13,647 nucleotides of DNA from Acidobacteriota bacterium (GCA_016871135.1 VFZQ01000052.1:1-13647), one strand, 5' to 3'; positions 1 to 7,258 are shown, numbered from the stretch's first letter. Numbers and translations are program-made. The notes: generated by a model from the sequence alone, not told the origin.

Positions 1-1570
1 ATCCTACAAACGACGAGTTGTAACGGTGGATGTACTTGCCCGTGCGCGGGTCGACCATTTGCGCGGTACCGGTCTTGCCGCCGACGGTGTAGCCTTTGAT
101 GCGTGCGGTCTTGCCGGTTCCGGCAAGCACGGTCTGCTCCAGCATGCGCCGGAGTTCGATAGCGGTTTCGGGTTTGATGCGCTGTTCGCCGCGCTCGACG
201 GTGACCGGCTCCATGGCGTGGCCGGGGAGCTGGCGCGCTTTGACGATGCGCGGTTTCACCAGCACGCCGTTGTTGGCGATGATGCCGAACGCCTGTGCGA
301 GCTGGAGCGGCGTCGACATGAACTCGTGGCCCATCGCGATCGACCCCATCGACGACGCGGTCCAGTCACGCACCGGATGCACCTGGCCGGCCGATTCACC
401 GGGCAGCGGCAACCCGACGCGCTCGCCGAAGCCGAACTTCGACAGGTACTCGGCCATGTTGTCGTTGCCGACGGTGAGCCCCATGTTAATGGCGCCAATG
501 TTGCTCGACTTGGCGATGACCATGGTCATCGGCAGCGCCGAGTAGGGATCGTGATCGTGAATGACGCGGCCCGCGAGCCGTATGACACCGTTACCGCAGG
601 CGATGATCGTGTCGGGGCGGAGGCGCGTGGTTTCGAGCGCGGCCGCGGCGGTGACTGCCTTAAACACCGACCCGGGTTCGAAAGGCGCCGAAACGGTGAG
701 GTTCATGCGGCGCAGCATGTCGGCCTCGTCGTTCACTTTGTCGCGTGGGTCGTAGAAAGGGTAGCTCGCCATGGCGAGAATGTCGCCGGTTTTCGGATTC
801 AGGACAACAATGGTGCCGGAAGGCACTCTTTCTTTCTCGATGGCATTCCGCAGCGCGGTTTCGGCGGCTTGTTGAATGGCTTCATCGATGGTGACGCGAA
901 CGCTGAGACCGGGTTCGGGTTTCTCTTGATTGACGATTTCTCCGAAGTAGTCGCGATTGCGCGCGTCGCGGAGCATGCGCATCTTACCAGGTACGCCGCG
1001 CAGTTCCTCTTCCAGGCCGCGTTCGATACCGGCGTCGCCGTGGCCGTCGTGATTGACCCAGCCGACTACGTGCGCGGCGAGTTGGCCTTTCGGATATTCG
1101 CGGCGATAAGCGTCTTCAAACGTAAAGACGTCGAGCTTGCTGCGGCGGAGACGCGCGATCTCTTCGGCCGTAGCGTCTTCGCGCAGCACCAGATAGCCTT
1201 TCCGCATCGCGCGCGCTTCAGCGATCTCCTTCGACAGCGCGGCGGAATCCACGCCAAGCAACTGTTCGATAACGGCGACAACGAAGGCTTCACCTTCTTC
1301 GGGAATCCGCAATGGGTTAATCACCACGCGCTTCACCGGCACGCTGATGGCGAGCGGGCCGCCGCCTTCGCCACCGCTATACACCGTGCCTCGCGGCGCC
1401 TGTAGCTCGACCACATGCTCCTGCTGTTTTTGCGCGTGCTGCCGAAGCGTGGGATGATCGACGACTTGTAGCTGGATCAGACGGAAAACCAAAACGCCTC
1501 CCCAGAACAACGAAGACCACGCCACGAGGGCAAGCCGCTTTTGCGTGCGCGGCTCAACCGTCGTTTCCAT
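1..1570 (-). CDS. ftsI: Peptidoglycan transpeptidase FtsI / PBP3-like (3' end outside the window)
   Basis: This is a class B penicillin-binding protein that cross-links septal peptidoglycan in the periplasm. The C-terminal end lies beyond the left edge; about 523 codons are visible. Seen: a short cytoplasmic N-terminus, one membrane segment at about residues 12-30, a dimerisation/pedestal region, then the transpeptidase domain. All three active-site motifs are present: SVFK with nucleophile Ser301, SSN at 355-357, and KTGT starting at Lys499. The ATG at 1568-1570 has a strong AAGGAG ribosome site 6 nt upstream, which fixes the start. The position after mraZ-rsmH-ftsL supports FtsI rather than the elongation enzyme MrdA. 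Whether PASTA domains follow cannot be seen. The usual RGxIxDRxG motif near residue 65 is degenerate (RGTVYSGG). The 158-bp gap upstream, with a large hairpin, is unusual for this cluster. Confidence 0.96.
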   Translation of the reverse strand, partial: METTVEPRTQKRLALVAWSSLFWGGVLVFRLIQLQVVDHPTLRQHAQKQQEHVVELQAPRGTVYSGGEGGGPLAISVPVKRVVINPLRIPEEGEAFVVAVIEQLLGVDSAALSKEIAEARAMRKGYLVLREDATAEEIARLRRSKLDVFTFEDAYRREYPKGQLAAHVVGWVNHDGHGDAGIERGLEEELRGVPGKMRMLRDARNRDYFGEIVNQEKPEPGLSVRVTIDEAIQQAAETALRNAIEKERVPSGTIVVLNPKTGDILAMASYPFYDPRDKVNDEADMLRRMNLTVSAPFEPGSVFKAVTAAAALETTRLRPDTIIACGNGVIRLAGRVIHDHDPYSALPMTMVIAKSSNIGAINMGLTVGNDNMAEYLSKFGFGERVGLPLPGESAGQVHPVRDWTASSMGSIAMGHEFMSTPLQLAQAFGIIANNGVLVKPRIVKARQLPGHAMEPVTVERGEQRIKPETAIELRRMLEQTVLAGTGKTARIKGYTVGGKTGTAQMVDPRTGKYIHRYNSSFVG

Positions 1571-1641
1571 ACGTGCTCCTTTCTTGCGTGTAGTTTTGGG
1601 GGAGGTATTACTGGGTTTCGGTCATGCGGCAGCTGGGAAAT

Positions 1642-1698
1642 CGCTGCCCGTGGCGGAGAGGCATCGGGGGAGGTGTTGCCCCTTCGCCACGGGCGGCG
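1642..1698 (-). other. Long hairpin in the ftsL-ftsI gap
   Basis: On the transcribed (minus) strand, 1698-1685 pairs with 1655-1642 (14 positions, one mismatch). After one A-C mismatch, seven more pairs follow (one G-U). The total is 20 pairs of 22 around a 13-nt loop at 1664-1676. No run of U follows the stem, so it is not a standard intrinsic terminator. The loop contains ACCTCCCCC (minus strand), and the same 9-mer recurs at 1598-1606 just before the ftsI ribosome site. It could be an attenuator, an RNA processing site, or a copy of a dispersed palindromic repeat. Confidence 0.7.
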
Positions 1699-1728
1699 CC
1701 GCTTGGCTCGCCGCGGAAACTTGGATTA

Positions 1729-2202
1729 CTACTTGCTCTTGCGGTTCAAGGCCACCGCGCCCGAGCGTTGATCGTTTAACACGACCATGTTGTCTGGCGA
1801 GGGATCTATGAACTTCTGGTTCTTCGCCGCGCGGGCGAGGGCGTCGAGGCTCGTCAACTCGGCTTCGCGCGCGCTAAGCTTGGCAAACTCGGTTTCCATC
1901 GCGGCGGTTTGCCGGTTCATTTCGGTGAGCGTGTAGCCGGCAAGGTAGCTGTTGGCGGCCGGGACGATCAACCCGATCATCACTAGCGCGCCCAAACACG
2001 CCATCGAGAGTGTCTTTACGGCGGCACCGGTCACCCGGGGATCGTGCTCCCGAACGACGCGTGTGTTGTCGATCCGCTTCGTGAAGACGTGGATTTCTTC
2101 GTTCGGCAGCGGACGCAGCCGGAAGCCGTCCCGCTGTGCGTTGCGCGCATCGCGCAGCGCCGTGGCGGCTGTTTTTTCAAAAATCCATGCCAAAGTAGCC
2201 AT
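1729..2202 (-). CDS. ftsL: Cell division protein FtsL-like
   Basis: A small bitopic division protein of 157 residues that would form the FtsQLB-type complex recruiting and activating the septal synthase. Seen: a cytoplasmic N-terminal part of about 60 residues, one membrane segment at about 64-84, then a periplasmic heptad-like helix at about 90-125. It ends in a short tail with the A-x-x-x-FIDPSPDNMVVL pattern typical of FtsL/DivIC C-termini. FtsL sequences diverge widely, so the name rests on topology, size and the place between rsmH and ftsI. The N-terminal part is longer than in E. coli FtsL (121 residues in total). The ATG at 2200-2202 has a GGGGGAGAG ribosome site just upstream, and the gene starts 34 bp after rsmH. 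Confidence 0.85.
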   Translation of the reverse strand: MATLAWIFEKTAATALRDARNAQRDGFRLRPLPNEEIHVFTKRIDNTRVVREHDPRVTGAAVKTLSMACLGALVMIGLIVPAANSYLAGYTLTEMNRQTAAMETEFAKLSAREAELTSLDALARAAKNQKFIDPSPDNMVVLNDQRSGAVALNRKSK

Positions 2203-2236
2203 GGTTACTCTCTCCCCCAGCGCCGAGGCGCCAGTC

Positions 2237-3115
2237 TTACGATTCGCCAGATGTTCCTGAAATTTCGAGCACCCGCATTCTGGCGCTGCGGCTCGCTCGA
2301 TTCCTCCGGACCTCCTCCGCCGAGGGTGTCCATACGTGTTTGTTGATCAACACAGCCTTGCCTTGTTTGGCAAGCTTTTTCGTTTCGGTCTTCGAGATCA
2401 GATCTTCGCCCCCGTGAAAGGCGATCAGCGCCACTCGTCCGCCGGGCCTTACAAGCCGCGGCAACGACGCGATCAGCGTGGCGATCTCTTCGTACTCCCG
2501 ATTCACTGCGATCCGAAGTGCGAGCGCACTGAGTGTGGCCGGATGCAGTTTCCCGGTCCTGGGCACGGCCGCTGTGATAACATCGGCAAATCGTTCGATG
2601 CTGTGCAGCGGTCGCGCCCTGACCAGCGCTCTGGCTATATGGCGGCTCCCCCTTTCTCCTGTGGTGTAGATCAAATTCGCAAGGTCTGTTTCCGAGAGTG
2701 TGTTCACGAAGTCGGCCGCGGTCGGCGAGTCCGAGGTTCTGTCGAGCCTCATATCGAGCGGGCCGCCACTCATCAGAGAAAAGCCGCGCTCGCCGCTTGT
2801 GAAATGCATCATGCTGGTTCCGAAGTCGGCCAGCAGCGCATCGACAGGCAGATGAGGCGCTAACTTTCCTGGTAGTTCGGAAAATCTCGAATGTGTGAAT
2901 GTCATTCGATCCGCAAACGCGGCGCAGTTGGCCTTGGCCAACGCGAGCGATTCCGGATCGGCGTCGCAGGCAAATACGTGTCCATCCGCGCCGACGGCCT
3001 CGGCCAGCAGTCGCGAATGTCCTCCCAATCCCGTTGTCCCGTCGATCACACGATAGCCGGGCCGAAGCGAGAGCGCTTCGAGCGTTTCCGACGGCATGAC
3101 TGGAATATGTTCCAT
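2237..3115 (-). CDS. rsmH: 16S rRNA m4C1402 methyltransferase RsmH (MraW)
   Basis: This cytoplasmic enzyme uses S-adenosylmethionine to methylate N4 of C1402 in 16S rRNA; it is normally the second dcw gene. The protein has 292 residues, slightly below the usual 300-315. Seen: the N-terminal HIPVMPSE block, the SAM-binding DGTTGLGGHS at 25-34, the acidic DADP at 51-54, PLDMRLD at 119-125, the LRIAVNREYEE block, and the C-terminal RASRSARMR. Two normally strict blocks are altered. The usual DLGVSSPQ is DFGTSMMH (97-104), and the usual SFHSLEDR is AFHGGEDL near residue 232. The ATG follows mraZ by 8 bp, with AAGGCG as the ribosome site inside the mraZ end. The divergent blocks do not change the family call. 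Confidence 0.94.
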   Translation of the reverse strand: MEHIPVMPSETLEALSLRPGYRVIDGTTGLGGHSRLLAEAVGADGHVFACDADPESLALAKANCAAFADRMTFTHSRFSELPGKLAPHLPVDALLADFGTSMMHFTSGERGFSLMSGGPLDMRLDRTSDSPTAADFVNTLSETDLANLIYTTGERGSRHIARALVRARPLHSIERFADVITAAVPRTGKLHPATLSALALRIAVNREYEEIATLIASLPRLVRPGGRVALIAFHGGEDLISKTETKKLAKQGKAVLINKHVWTPSAEEVRRNRASRSARMRVLEISGTSGES

Positions 3116-3123
3116 GCATCGCC

Positions 3124-3624
3124 TTATCGCATCCCAGCTCGAGTCAGTTTCTGTATTGCATCCGGAACCGCCTGCGCCGCCGCTACGAGCAACGCTTGAT
3201 GGTCTGTTTTCCGGTACACGTGAATAACGCCCCGCTTACCCGTGCCCACCACCAGATCCCCGAGCAATTCCATCCTGGCGCGCAGTTCGGCCTTGATGAG
3301 AACCCGCCCGCTTGTATCGGGCGTGCTCAGTACACCGTAGTAGTCCGCATTGGTCAGCAACGCATCGACCTCCGCCGCAAGCTCCAACTGTTGTTCAAAA
3401 AGCGCCAGATTGTATCGCCAGATCGATTCCGGATAAATCCGAATGGTCGACGCAGAGTCCAAACTAGTGCAAAATACTCTTGTGTCCTTCAAATCGTGTG
3501 CGATGAAGTGCAGCCATTCACTTGGCAGACGAATTCTCCCCTTCTCGTCGCAGCGCGTCTCGAAAGAACCGAGCGGCTGACGAGCTGCGGTGTTCTGCAA
3601 AATGTCAAGAATCGAATCTGCCAC
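3124..3624 (-). CDS. mraZ: Transcriptional regulator MraZ
   Basis: MraZ is the DNA-binding first gene of the dcw cluster and in other bacteria controls the cluster's own promoter. Two SpoVT/AbrB-like half domains are visible, each with its DxxGR signature: DEKGRIRLP and, 77 residues later, DTSGRVLIK. No ATG is available. The open frame extends to a TTG at 3649-3651. I prefer the GTG at 3622-3624 because GGAAAG lies 9 nt before it. With that start the protein is 166 residues, still about 17 longer at the N-terminus than the family norm, in which the DxKGR block sits near residue 12. A TTG at 3598-3600 would be closer to family length but lacks a clear ribosome site. The stop is 8 bp from the rsmH start. 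Confidence 0.92.
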   Translation of the reverse strand: MADSILDILQNTAARQPLGSFETRCDEKGRIRLPSEWLHFIAHDLKDTRVFCTSLDSASTIRIYPESIWRYNLALFEQQLELAAEVDALLTNADYYGVLSTPDTSGRVLIKAELRARMELLGDLVVGTGKRGVIHVYRKTDHQALLVAAAQAVPDAIQKLTRAGMR

Positions 3625-3661
3625 GGAGCGACACTTTCCGCCACCAGACAATCATAAATCT

Positions 3662-3693
3662 CTCTTGCCCTTGGCGCAAGAGTTTTTGTTTCT
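3662..3693 (+). terminator. Terminator-shaped hairpin with T tract (plus strand)
   Basis: CTCTTGC at 3662-3668 and GCAAGAG at 3676-3682 form a perfect 7-bp stem with a 7-nt loop. On the plus strand a T-rich run follows (3683-3697). That is the shape of an intrinsic terminator, yet no plus-strand gene lies upstream. It would stop transcripts running antisense through mraZ. Read on the minus strand, the same repeat sits in the mraZ leader just before the open frame. Its role is inferred. Confidence 0.45.
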
Positions 3694-3723
3694 TTTTGAC
3701 CCGCTAAATTGCTGTCAGAACAC

Positions 3724-3752
3724 ATCTTACGGGCGCCTTCAGGCGAATACAA
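3724..3752 (-). promoter_or_regulatory. Candidate mraZ/dcw promoter (weak)
   Basis: On the minus strand, TTGTAT (3752-3747) and TAAGAT (3729-3724) are separated by exactly 17 nt. They match the sigma-70 consensus at 3/6 and 4/6 positions. The spacer contains a palindrome of two 5-bp arms. The position, about 70-100 bp upstream of the start, is suitable, but the match is weak. Confidence 0.3.
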
Positions 3753-3806
3753 GGCGAAAATTCGCGACACGGGTGTAGTTCTGCTACCCTGGAAGGAGTG
3801 AACCAC

Positions 3807-4349
3807 TTGCACTCGTTGTACGATCTCGACCCTGGTCCCGATTGCCCGGAAGTCGTTCGGGTGATCATTGAAATCCCGAAAAACTCAACGAACAAGGTCG
3901 AATACGACGGAAAACTGGGTGTGTTCCGTCTCGACCGGGCCTTGTACTCGCCGATGCATTATCCAGGCGACTATGGTTTCGTGCCCGGCACGATGGCGGG
4001 CGACGGCGACCCGATCGATGTGCTGGTTCTAGTCTCGGAGCCGAGTTTCACCGGATGCCTGATTGAATGCCGGCCGGTGGGCATATTGAAGATGGCGGAC
4101 GACAAGGGCGTCGACGAGAAGATTCTCGCCGTGCCCGTCCGGAATCCGCGCTACGATCAGATCCACACATTGGATCAGATCTTCCCGCACGTAAGGCGCG
4201 AGGTCGAGTACTTCTTCAGCATCTACAAAGAGCTACAGGGTGTCGTGCCGAAGATGGAAGGTTGGGAAGGCCCGCCCGAAGCGCGAAAGGCGATTATCGA
4301 AAGCCGGGCGCGGTACCTGAAGTTGAAAAGCGAGGCTGAGCCGGAGTAG
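3807..4349 (+). CDS. ppa: Inorganic pyrophosphatase (family I, soluble)
   Basis: Hydrolyses pyrophosphate to two phosphates in the cytosol, pulling polymerisation and activation reactions forward; it needs Mg2+. The family I signature DGDPIDV, whose aspartates bind metal, is intact at 66-72 counting from the TTG start. The substrate-site blocks EIPKNSTNKVEYD, LYSPMHYPGDYGFVPGT and the C-terminal KAIIESRARYLK region are also present. The length, about 180 residues, fits the prokaryotic family. Start choice: a GTG at 3798-3800 opens the frame but overlaps the end of the GGAAGGAG ribosome site. The TTG at 3807-3809 lies 8 nt behind that site and is preferred, a difference of 3 residues. The acylphosphatase gene starts 4 bp after the stop, so the two are probably one transcript. 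Confidence 0.97.
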   Translation: MHSLYDLDPGPDCPEVVRVIIEIPKNSTNKVEYDGKLGVFRLDRALYSPMHYPGDYGFVPGTMAGDGDPIDVLVLVSEPSFTGCLIECRPVGILKMADDKGVDEKILAVPVRNPRYDQIHTLDQIFPHVRREVEYFFSIYKELQGVVPKMEGWEGPPEARKAIIESRARYLKLKSEAEPE

Positions 4350-4353
4350 GCCC

Positions 4354-4626
4354 GTGATTACGGCTCGAAAGTGGACAGTACGGGGACGGGTGCAGGGGGT
4401 TGGATTTCGCTACTTCGCTCGATTGCAGGCAGAACGCCTGAGTCTCACCGGCTGGATTGAGAATAAGCCAGACGGCTCGGTCGAAGCGTTCGCACAGGGC
4501 GTAATGGAAGATGTCGACCGGATGGAAGCGGCTTTGTGGAAAGGCCCGCGCCAAGCCGACGTCCGAAAGGTAGAAGCGTTCGACGCGCCCGCCGATTCCG
4601 GTTCGTTTGAATTCGAAATCCGATAG
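4354..4626 (+). CDS. acyP: Acylphosphatase
   Basis: A 90-residue enzyme that hydrolyses carboxyl-phosphate mixed anhydrides such as acetyl or aspartyl phosphate. Signature 1 (GRVQGVGFRYFA) is perfect and holds the phosphate-binding Arg19. The catalytic Asn37 lies in GWIENKPDGSVEAFAQG. This second signature departs from the usual pattern at two places (I and E where small and basic/amide residues are usual), while the Asn and the glycines are kept. The start is a GTG 4 bp after ppa; GGAG at the ppa stop can serve as ribosome site, so translation is probably coupled. The two phosphate-metabolism enzymes form a natural pair. The stop is only 2 bp from the stop of the convergent barrel gene. Confidence 0.95.
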   Translation: MITARKWTVRGRVQGVGFRYFARLQAERLSLTGWIENKPDGSVEAFAQGVMEDVDRMEAALWKGPRQADVRKVEAFDAPADSGSFEFEIR

Positions 4627-4628
4627 GG

Positions 4629-5915
4629 CTAGAACGTGTAGGCGACGCCGATTAGCGGCGACACACGGTCGCGCAAGCCAGCGTCATTCAGAGCGAATAA
4701 GAGGTTGAACGAGACGAGCAGTTCGCGAACAGGATTGACCTTGAAACCGGCGGCAAGAGCGTGCTGATTCACGCGCGCATCGCGAACGGTAGATTGATCG
4801 AACCTGGCGCCATTGAACGCCGCGAACTGCGTTCGTTCGACTCTCTTGCCCTGGATTTGCTGGACGCCGAGATAGTCCATCGCCAACGTGAACTTCGGGG
4901 TCAGACCGAGGTCGAAGCCGGCGGCGTACTGCAACTGGTCGCTGAGGTTTCCGGTTGTTGCGGTAACGACGTTGCCGGCCAGATAGGACTTACCATTCCA
5001 CTGATATGCGAAGTTGACGTGGGGAGAGAAGTTACCCTTCCGGCCCGAGATCGCGACGAAGGGGCGGGCGCCGTAGGTGCCGCTGCCGAGCAGATTGAAC
5101 TCGTCGCCAGTCGGCATGCGAGCGTCAAAGCCGACGGCCACGCCCGCGTTTTTGAACCGCAAGGCTGTCGCTTTCAAACGCACGGTCACATCGCCGATTC
5201 CCTGCGCCGTGCCGGAGGCCGAAAACTGGGCCCGGCTGCGGTCGCCGATGTTGGTATCGAAGAAGTGTACCGAAGCGTCCGTTCCGGTACCGATGCGCTG
5301 GATTTGCGCATCGCTTAACGCCTCGATACTGGCGGTCACCATGGGAAGCGCCACGGACACGTCCACACGGTCGTGCAATCCGTAGGTAAAGTAGGCGACG
5401 GTTTGCCCGACTTGAATATCCAATTGGGTTTGCGTAGTGATGATGTCGCGCTGGAAAACGATGTTCGCGGCAGGCTGATGCTCGAACACAGCGCTCAGCT
5501 TTTTCATGTCGATACCATCGATGTGATCGAAATTGTAGTGTTGGTAGGCGACGCCGGCGAAGAATTTGTTCTTGCCGATCGTTTCGGCGCGCTCGGCGAA
5601 GATTGGCCCGAAGCTCTGACCAGTGTGGGTGTAGACGCCGAGAGTTGTGTCAAAGCTATACAGAAAACCGGATGCGGGCGAAGGCAGCGGTACGGTCGTC
5701 AACTGATTGGTGACCGACGACATCAGCGGCCCGAAGTTCGACTGGAATGCATTCGAAAAGTGGGCGGCGTGCTCGGCATTCGGCAGGACAAATCCGCCGG
5801 GTCCGAACAAGTTCGGCAGCAAGTAGGCCAACTTGCGTCGAGCGACATTGGAACTTCCGGCATCATGCGCGAGCAGTACGCCGCCAAGCGCCATCATTGC
5901 CACAATTCGATTCAT
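4629..5915 (-). CDS. Outer-membrane beta-barrel protein, MetA-pathway/transporter-like
   Basis: A 428-residue protein, probably an outer-membrane barrel. Seen: a signal peptide at about 1-20 (MNRIVAMMALGGVLLAH), then many alternating amphipathic strands separated by polar turns, and a C-terminal strand ending in an aromatic residue (GVAYTF), as barrel-assembly substrates do. The blocks VAYFTYGLHDRVDVSVALPMV and GIGDVTVRLKA resemble the 'MetA pathway of phenol degradation' barrel family; the substrate is unknown. The frame is open up to 6062, but that part overlaps the preceding gene and lacks a leader. The ATG at 5913-5915 has GGAAGG upstream and begins the signal peptide, so it is preferred. 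It is the third gene of the kinase operon, 29 bp after the pseudo-caspase stop. Confidence 0.85.
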   Translation of the reverse strand: MNRIVAMMALGGVLLAHDAGSSNVARRKLAYLLPNLFGPGGFVLPNAEHAAHFSNAFQSNFGPLMSSVTNQLTTVPLPSPASGFLYSFDTTLGVYTHTGQSFGPIFAERAETIGKNKFFAGVAYQHYNFDHIDGIDMKKLSAVFEHQPAANIVFQRDIITTQTQLDIQVGQTVAYFTYGLHDRVDVSVALPMVTASIEALSDAQIQRIGTGTDASVHFFDTNIGDRSRAQFSASGTAQGIGDVTVRLKATALRFKNAGVAVGFDARMPTGDEFNLLGSGTYGARPFVAISGRKGNFSPHVNFAYQWNGKSYLAGNVVTATTGNLSDQLQYAAGFDLGLTPKFTLAMDYLGVQQIQGKRVERTQFAAFNGARFDQSTVRDARVNQHALAAGFKVNPVRELLVSFNLLFALNDAGLRDRVSPLIGVAYTF

Positions 5916-5944
5916 TACGTTTCGCCCTTCCTGCTCGCGCCGCG

Positions 5945-7258
5945 TCAATCGACGGATTCGATGATCCAGCCATCTCCATGGCGGCGAAGTTTCACGGTTA
6001 CGTTCTTTTCGACGGGCGGCGGTGTGCCACCGTCCATCTTGGTCTCTACTCTTAATCGGCACTTCACCGTCGCGGCTGCAGCCTCGATTACGGGCGCACC
6101 GGACGGAGACAATTCGTACTTCATTGATCGAATCGTGCGAAAGGACTGTTCCAACCTGCGGCGCTCAGGCGCAAGCGAGGGGCGCATCGCAATCAATTCG
6201 TCTAGGTTGCGGCTTTCGTTGGCTTTCCGGAACCGCTCAACGGCCGCGAGAACGGCGGCTTCAACGCTGGCGCGCTCGGCGGCATCCGCTTGGGTTATCC
6301 ACGCTCGAGCGGCCGTATCGCCGGGATACTTTCGAAGGAACCGGTCGATCGATGCGCGCGTATTTTCAGAGGCCGCCGCTTCCCACTCGAGGGCACGGAT
6401 TCGGGCTGCTGCCGCTGCTGCGTTCGGATCCGACGGATAGCGTGCGCGAAACAATTCCAGAGCGGTGGCATCGCGCGAATTCGTCAACTTTTCCCACTCT
6501 ATCGTCGCTGGCGATTTTGGATCAAAGATGAACTCCTTCACCATCGTTGACACTTCCGACGGCACCTGCTCGCCGCCACTGGTCTCGCTAACGCGCTGCT
6601 TCACTTTGCGCAGAATCGCGTCGAGCGGCAACCATGGTTCGGTCATCGCCTCCAGCCACGCGCTTGTGTACCGGCTGACGTTTGCGCCGCTGTCTCGCGC
6701 CGAGCGGCCCGGAAGATTCGACATGGCGACAACAAAGTCCTGGCCCCGCAGGTCGATGGCCGCGAGTCCCCGATCGGGGAAACGCTTTTCGATCCCGGGG
6801 TCGGTGTGTTCGGTATCCAACACGACCATTCCCGCGGAAAGTTTTTTCGCCTCCAGCAACCGCATGAGGCGTTTCAACGAATAAGAGTGAAACTCGATCC
6901 CATCCTCGGTGCGCAGTTTGAACCCGACTGGGAGCAGGTAGTTCTCGCCAATTTCTTGAACGGCATATCCGGCAAAGTAAAAGACGGCGACATCGCCCGG
7001 GGCAACGTCCTGGAGAAACTGGCGGATCTCCCGCAACAGTCCATCGGCATCGACGTTGATCTTCAGCGCCACAGCAAACTTGTTTGCCCCGAGCATCTGC
7101 GCGAACGCACGCGCGCTTTCGGGAGATGAAGTCAGGCGCGGCAGGTTTTGATAGTCCCCGTTGCCGACGACGAGCGCTTTACGCTTCGGCTGCGCGGAAA
7201 TCCCGGCAGCCAGCAGCGCGATCAACGCGAGCGCCTTCAATTTCCCTGCTCTTTCCAT
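5945..7258 (-). CDS. Secreted caspase-fold (peptidase C14-like) protein lacking the catalytic dyad
   Basis: 437 residues. A signal peptide (1-22, ending SAQ) is followed by a caspase-like domain at about 26-248: KALVVGNGDYQNLPRL, GDVAVFYFAG, GENYLLPVG and GGEQVPSE all match bacterial metacaspase-type proteins. The catalytic His of the usual YYAGHG block is Tyr98 (YFAGYA). The catalytic Cys of the usual DACR block is Glu150 (LDTEHTDP). Proteolysis by the normal mechanism is therefore not expected. Residues of about 250-330 form two helical repeats of the FxxxYPxDxxAAxA type. The last 110 residues look like an NTF2/SnoaL-type alpha+beta domain, a weaker assignment. The frame is intact, so this is not a decayed gene. 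Its ATG lies inside the kinase gene (22-bp overlap), implying coupled translation; the ribosome site is weak. Confidence 0.88.
   Translation of the reverse strand: MERAGKLKALALIALLAAGISAQPKRKALVVGNGDYQNLPRLTSSPESARAFAQMLGANKFAVALKINVDADGLLREIRQFLQDVAPGDVAVFYFAGYAVQEIGENYLLPVGFKLRTEDGIEFHSYSLKRLMRLLEAKKLSAGMVVLDTEHTDPGIEKRFPDRGLAAIDLRGQDFVVAMSNLPGRSARDSGANVSRYTSAWLEAMTEPWLPLDAILRKVKQRVSETSGGEQVPSEVSTMVKEFIFDPKSPATIEWEKLTNSRDATALELFRARYPSDPNAAAAAARIRALEWEAAASENTRASIDRFLRKYPGDTAARAWITQADAAERASVEAAVLAAVERFRKANESRNLDELIAMRPSLAPERRRLEQSFRTIRSMKYELSPSGAPVIEAAAATVKCRLRVETKMDGGTPPPVEKNVTVKLRRHGDGWIIESVD

Larger units (their letters stand above)
3625..3806. promoter_or_regulatory. Divergent control region between mraZ and ppa
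   Basis: This stretch of about 180 bp must hold the promoters of both the dcw cluster and ppa. Seen in it: a 7-bp inverted repeat at 3662-3682 followed by a T-rich run on the plus strand, and a small palindrome of two 5-bp arms at 3734-3745. The ppa ribosome site GGAAGGAG is at 3791-3798. I found no convincing plus-strand -35/-10 pair for ppa, and no tandem TGGG-type MraZ boxes. Confidence 0.6.

Noticed and set aside
26..1405. Long plus-strand open frame (459 codons) opposite ftsI
   Set aside because: It lies antisense to a gene with all three penicillin-binding motifs. Its translation is low in complexity, rich in His, Arg and Gly, with no family features, as expected from the complement of a GC-rich gene.
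2205..3119. Second minus-strand open frame of 304 codons over rsmH
   Set aside because: It is the rsmH region read in another frame. Only the 2237-3115 frame carries the methyltransferase motifs.
3625..3806. Search for MraZ boxes (tandem TGGG repeats at about 10-bp steps)
   Set aside because: Only isolated GGG triplets were found, without regular spacing.
5916..6062. N-terminal extension of the barrel gene to an ATG at 6062
   Set aside because: It would overlap the pseudo-caspase end by over 100 bp, reads as an Arg-rich tail without a signal peptide, and lacks the good ribosome site found before 5915.
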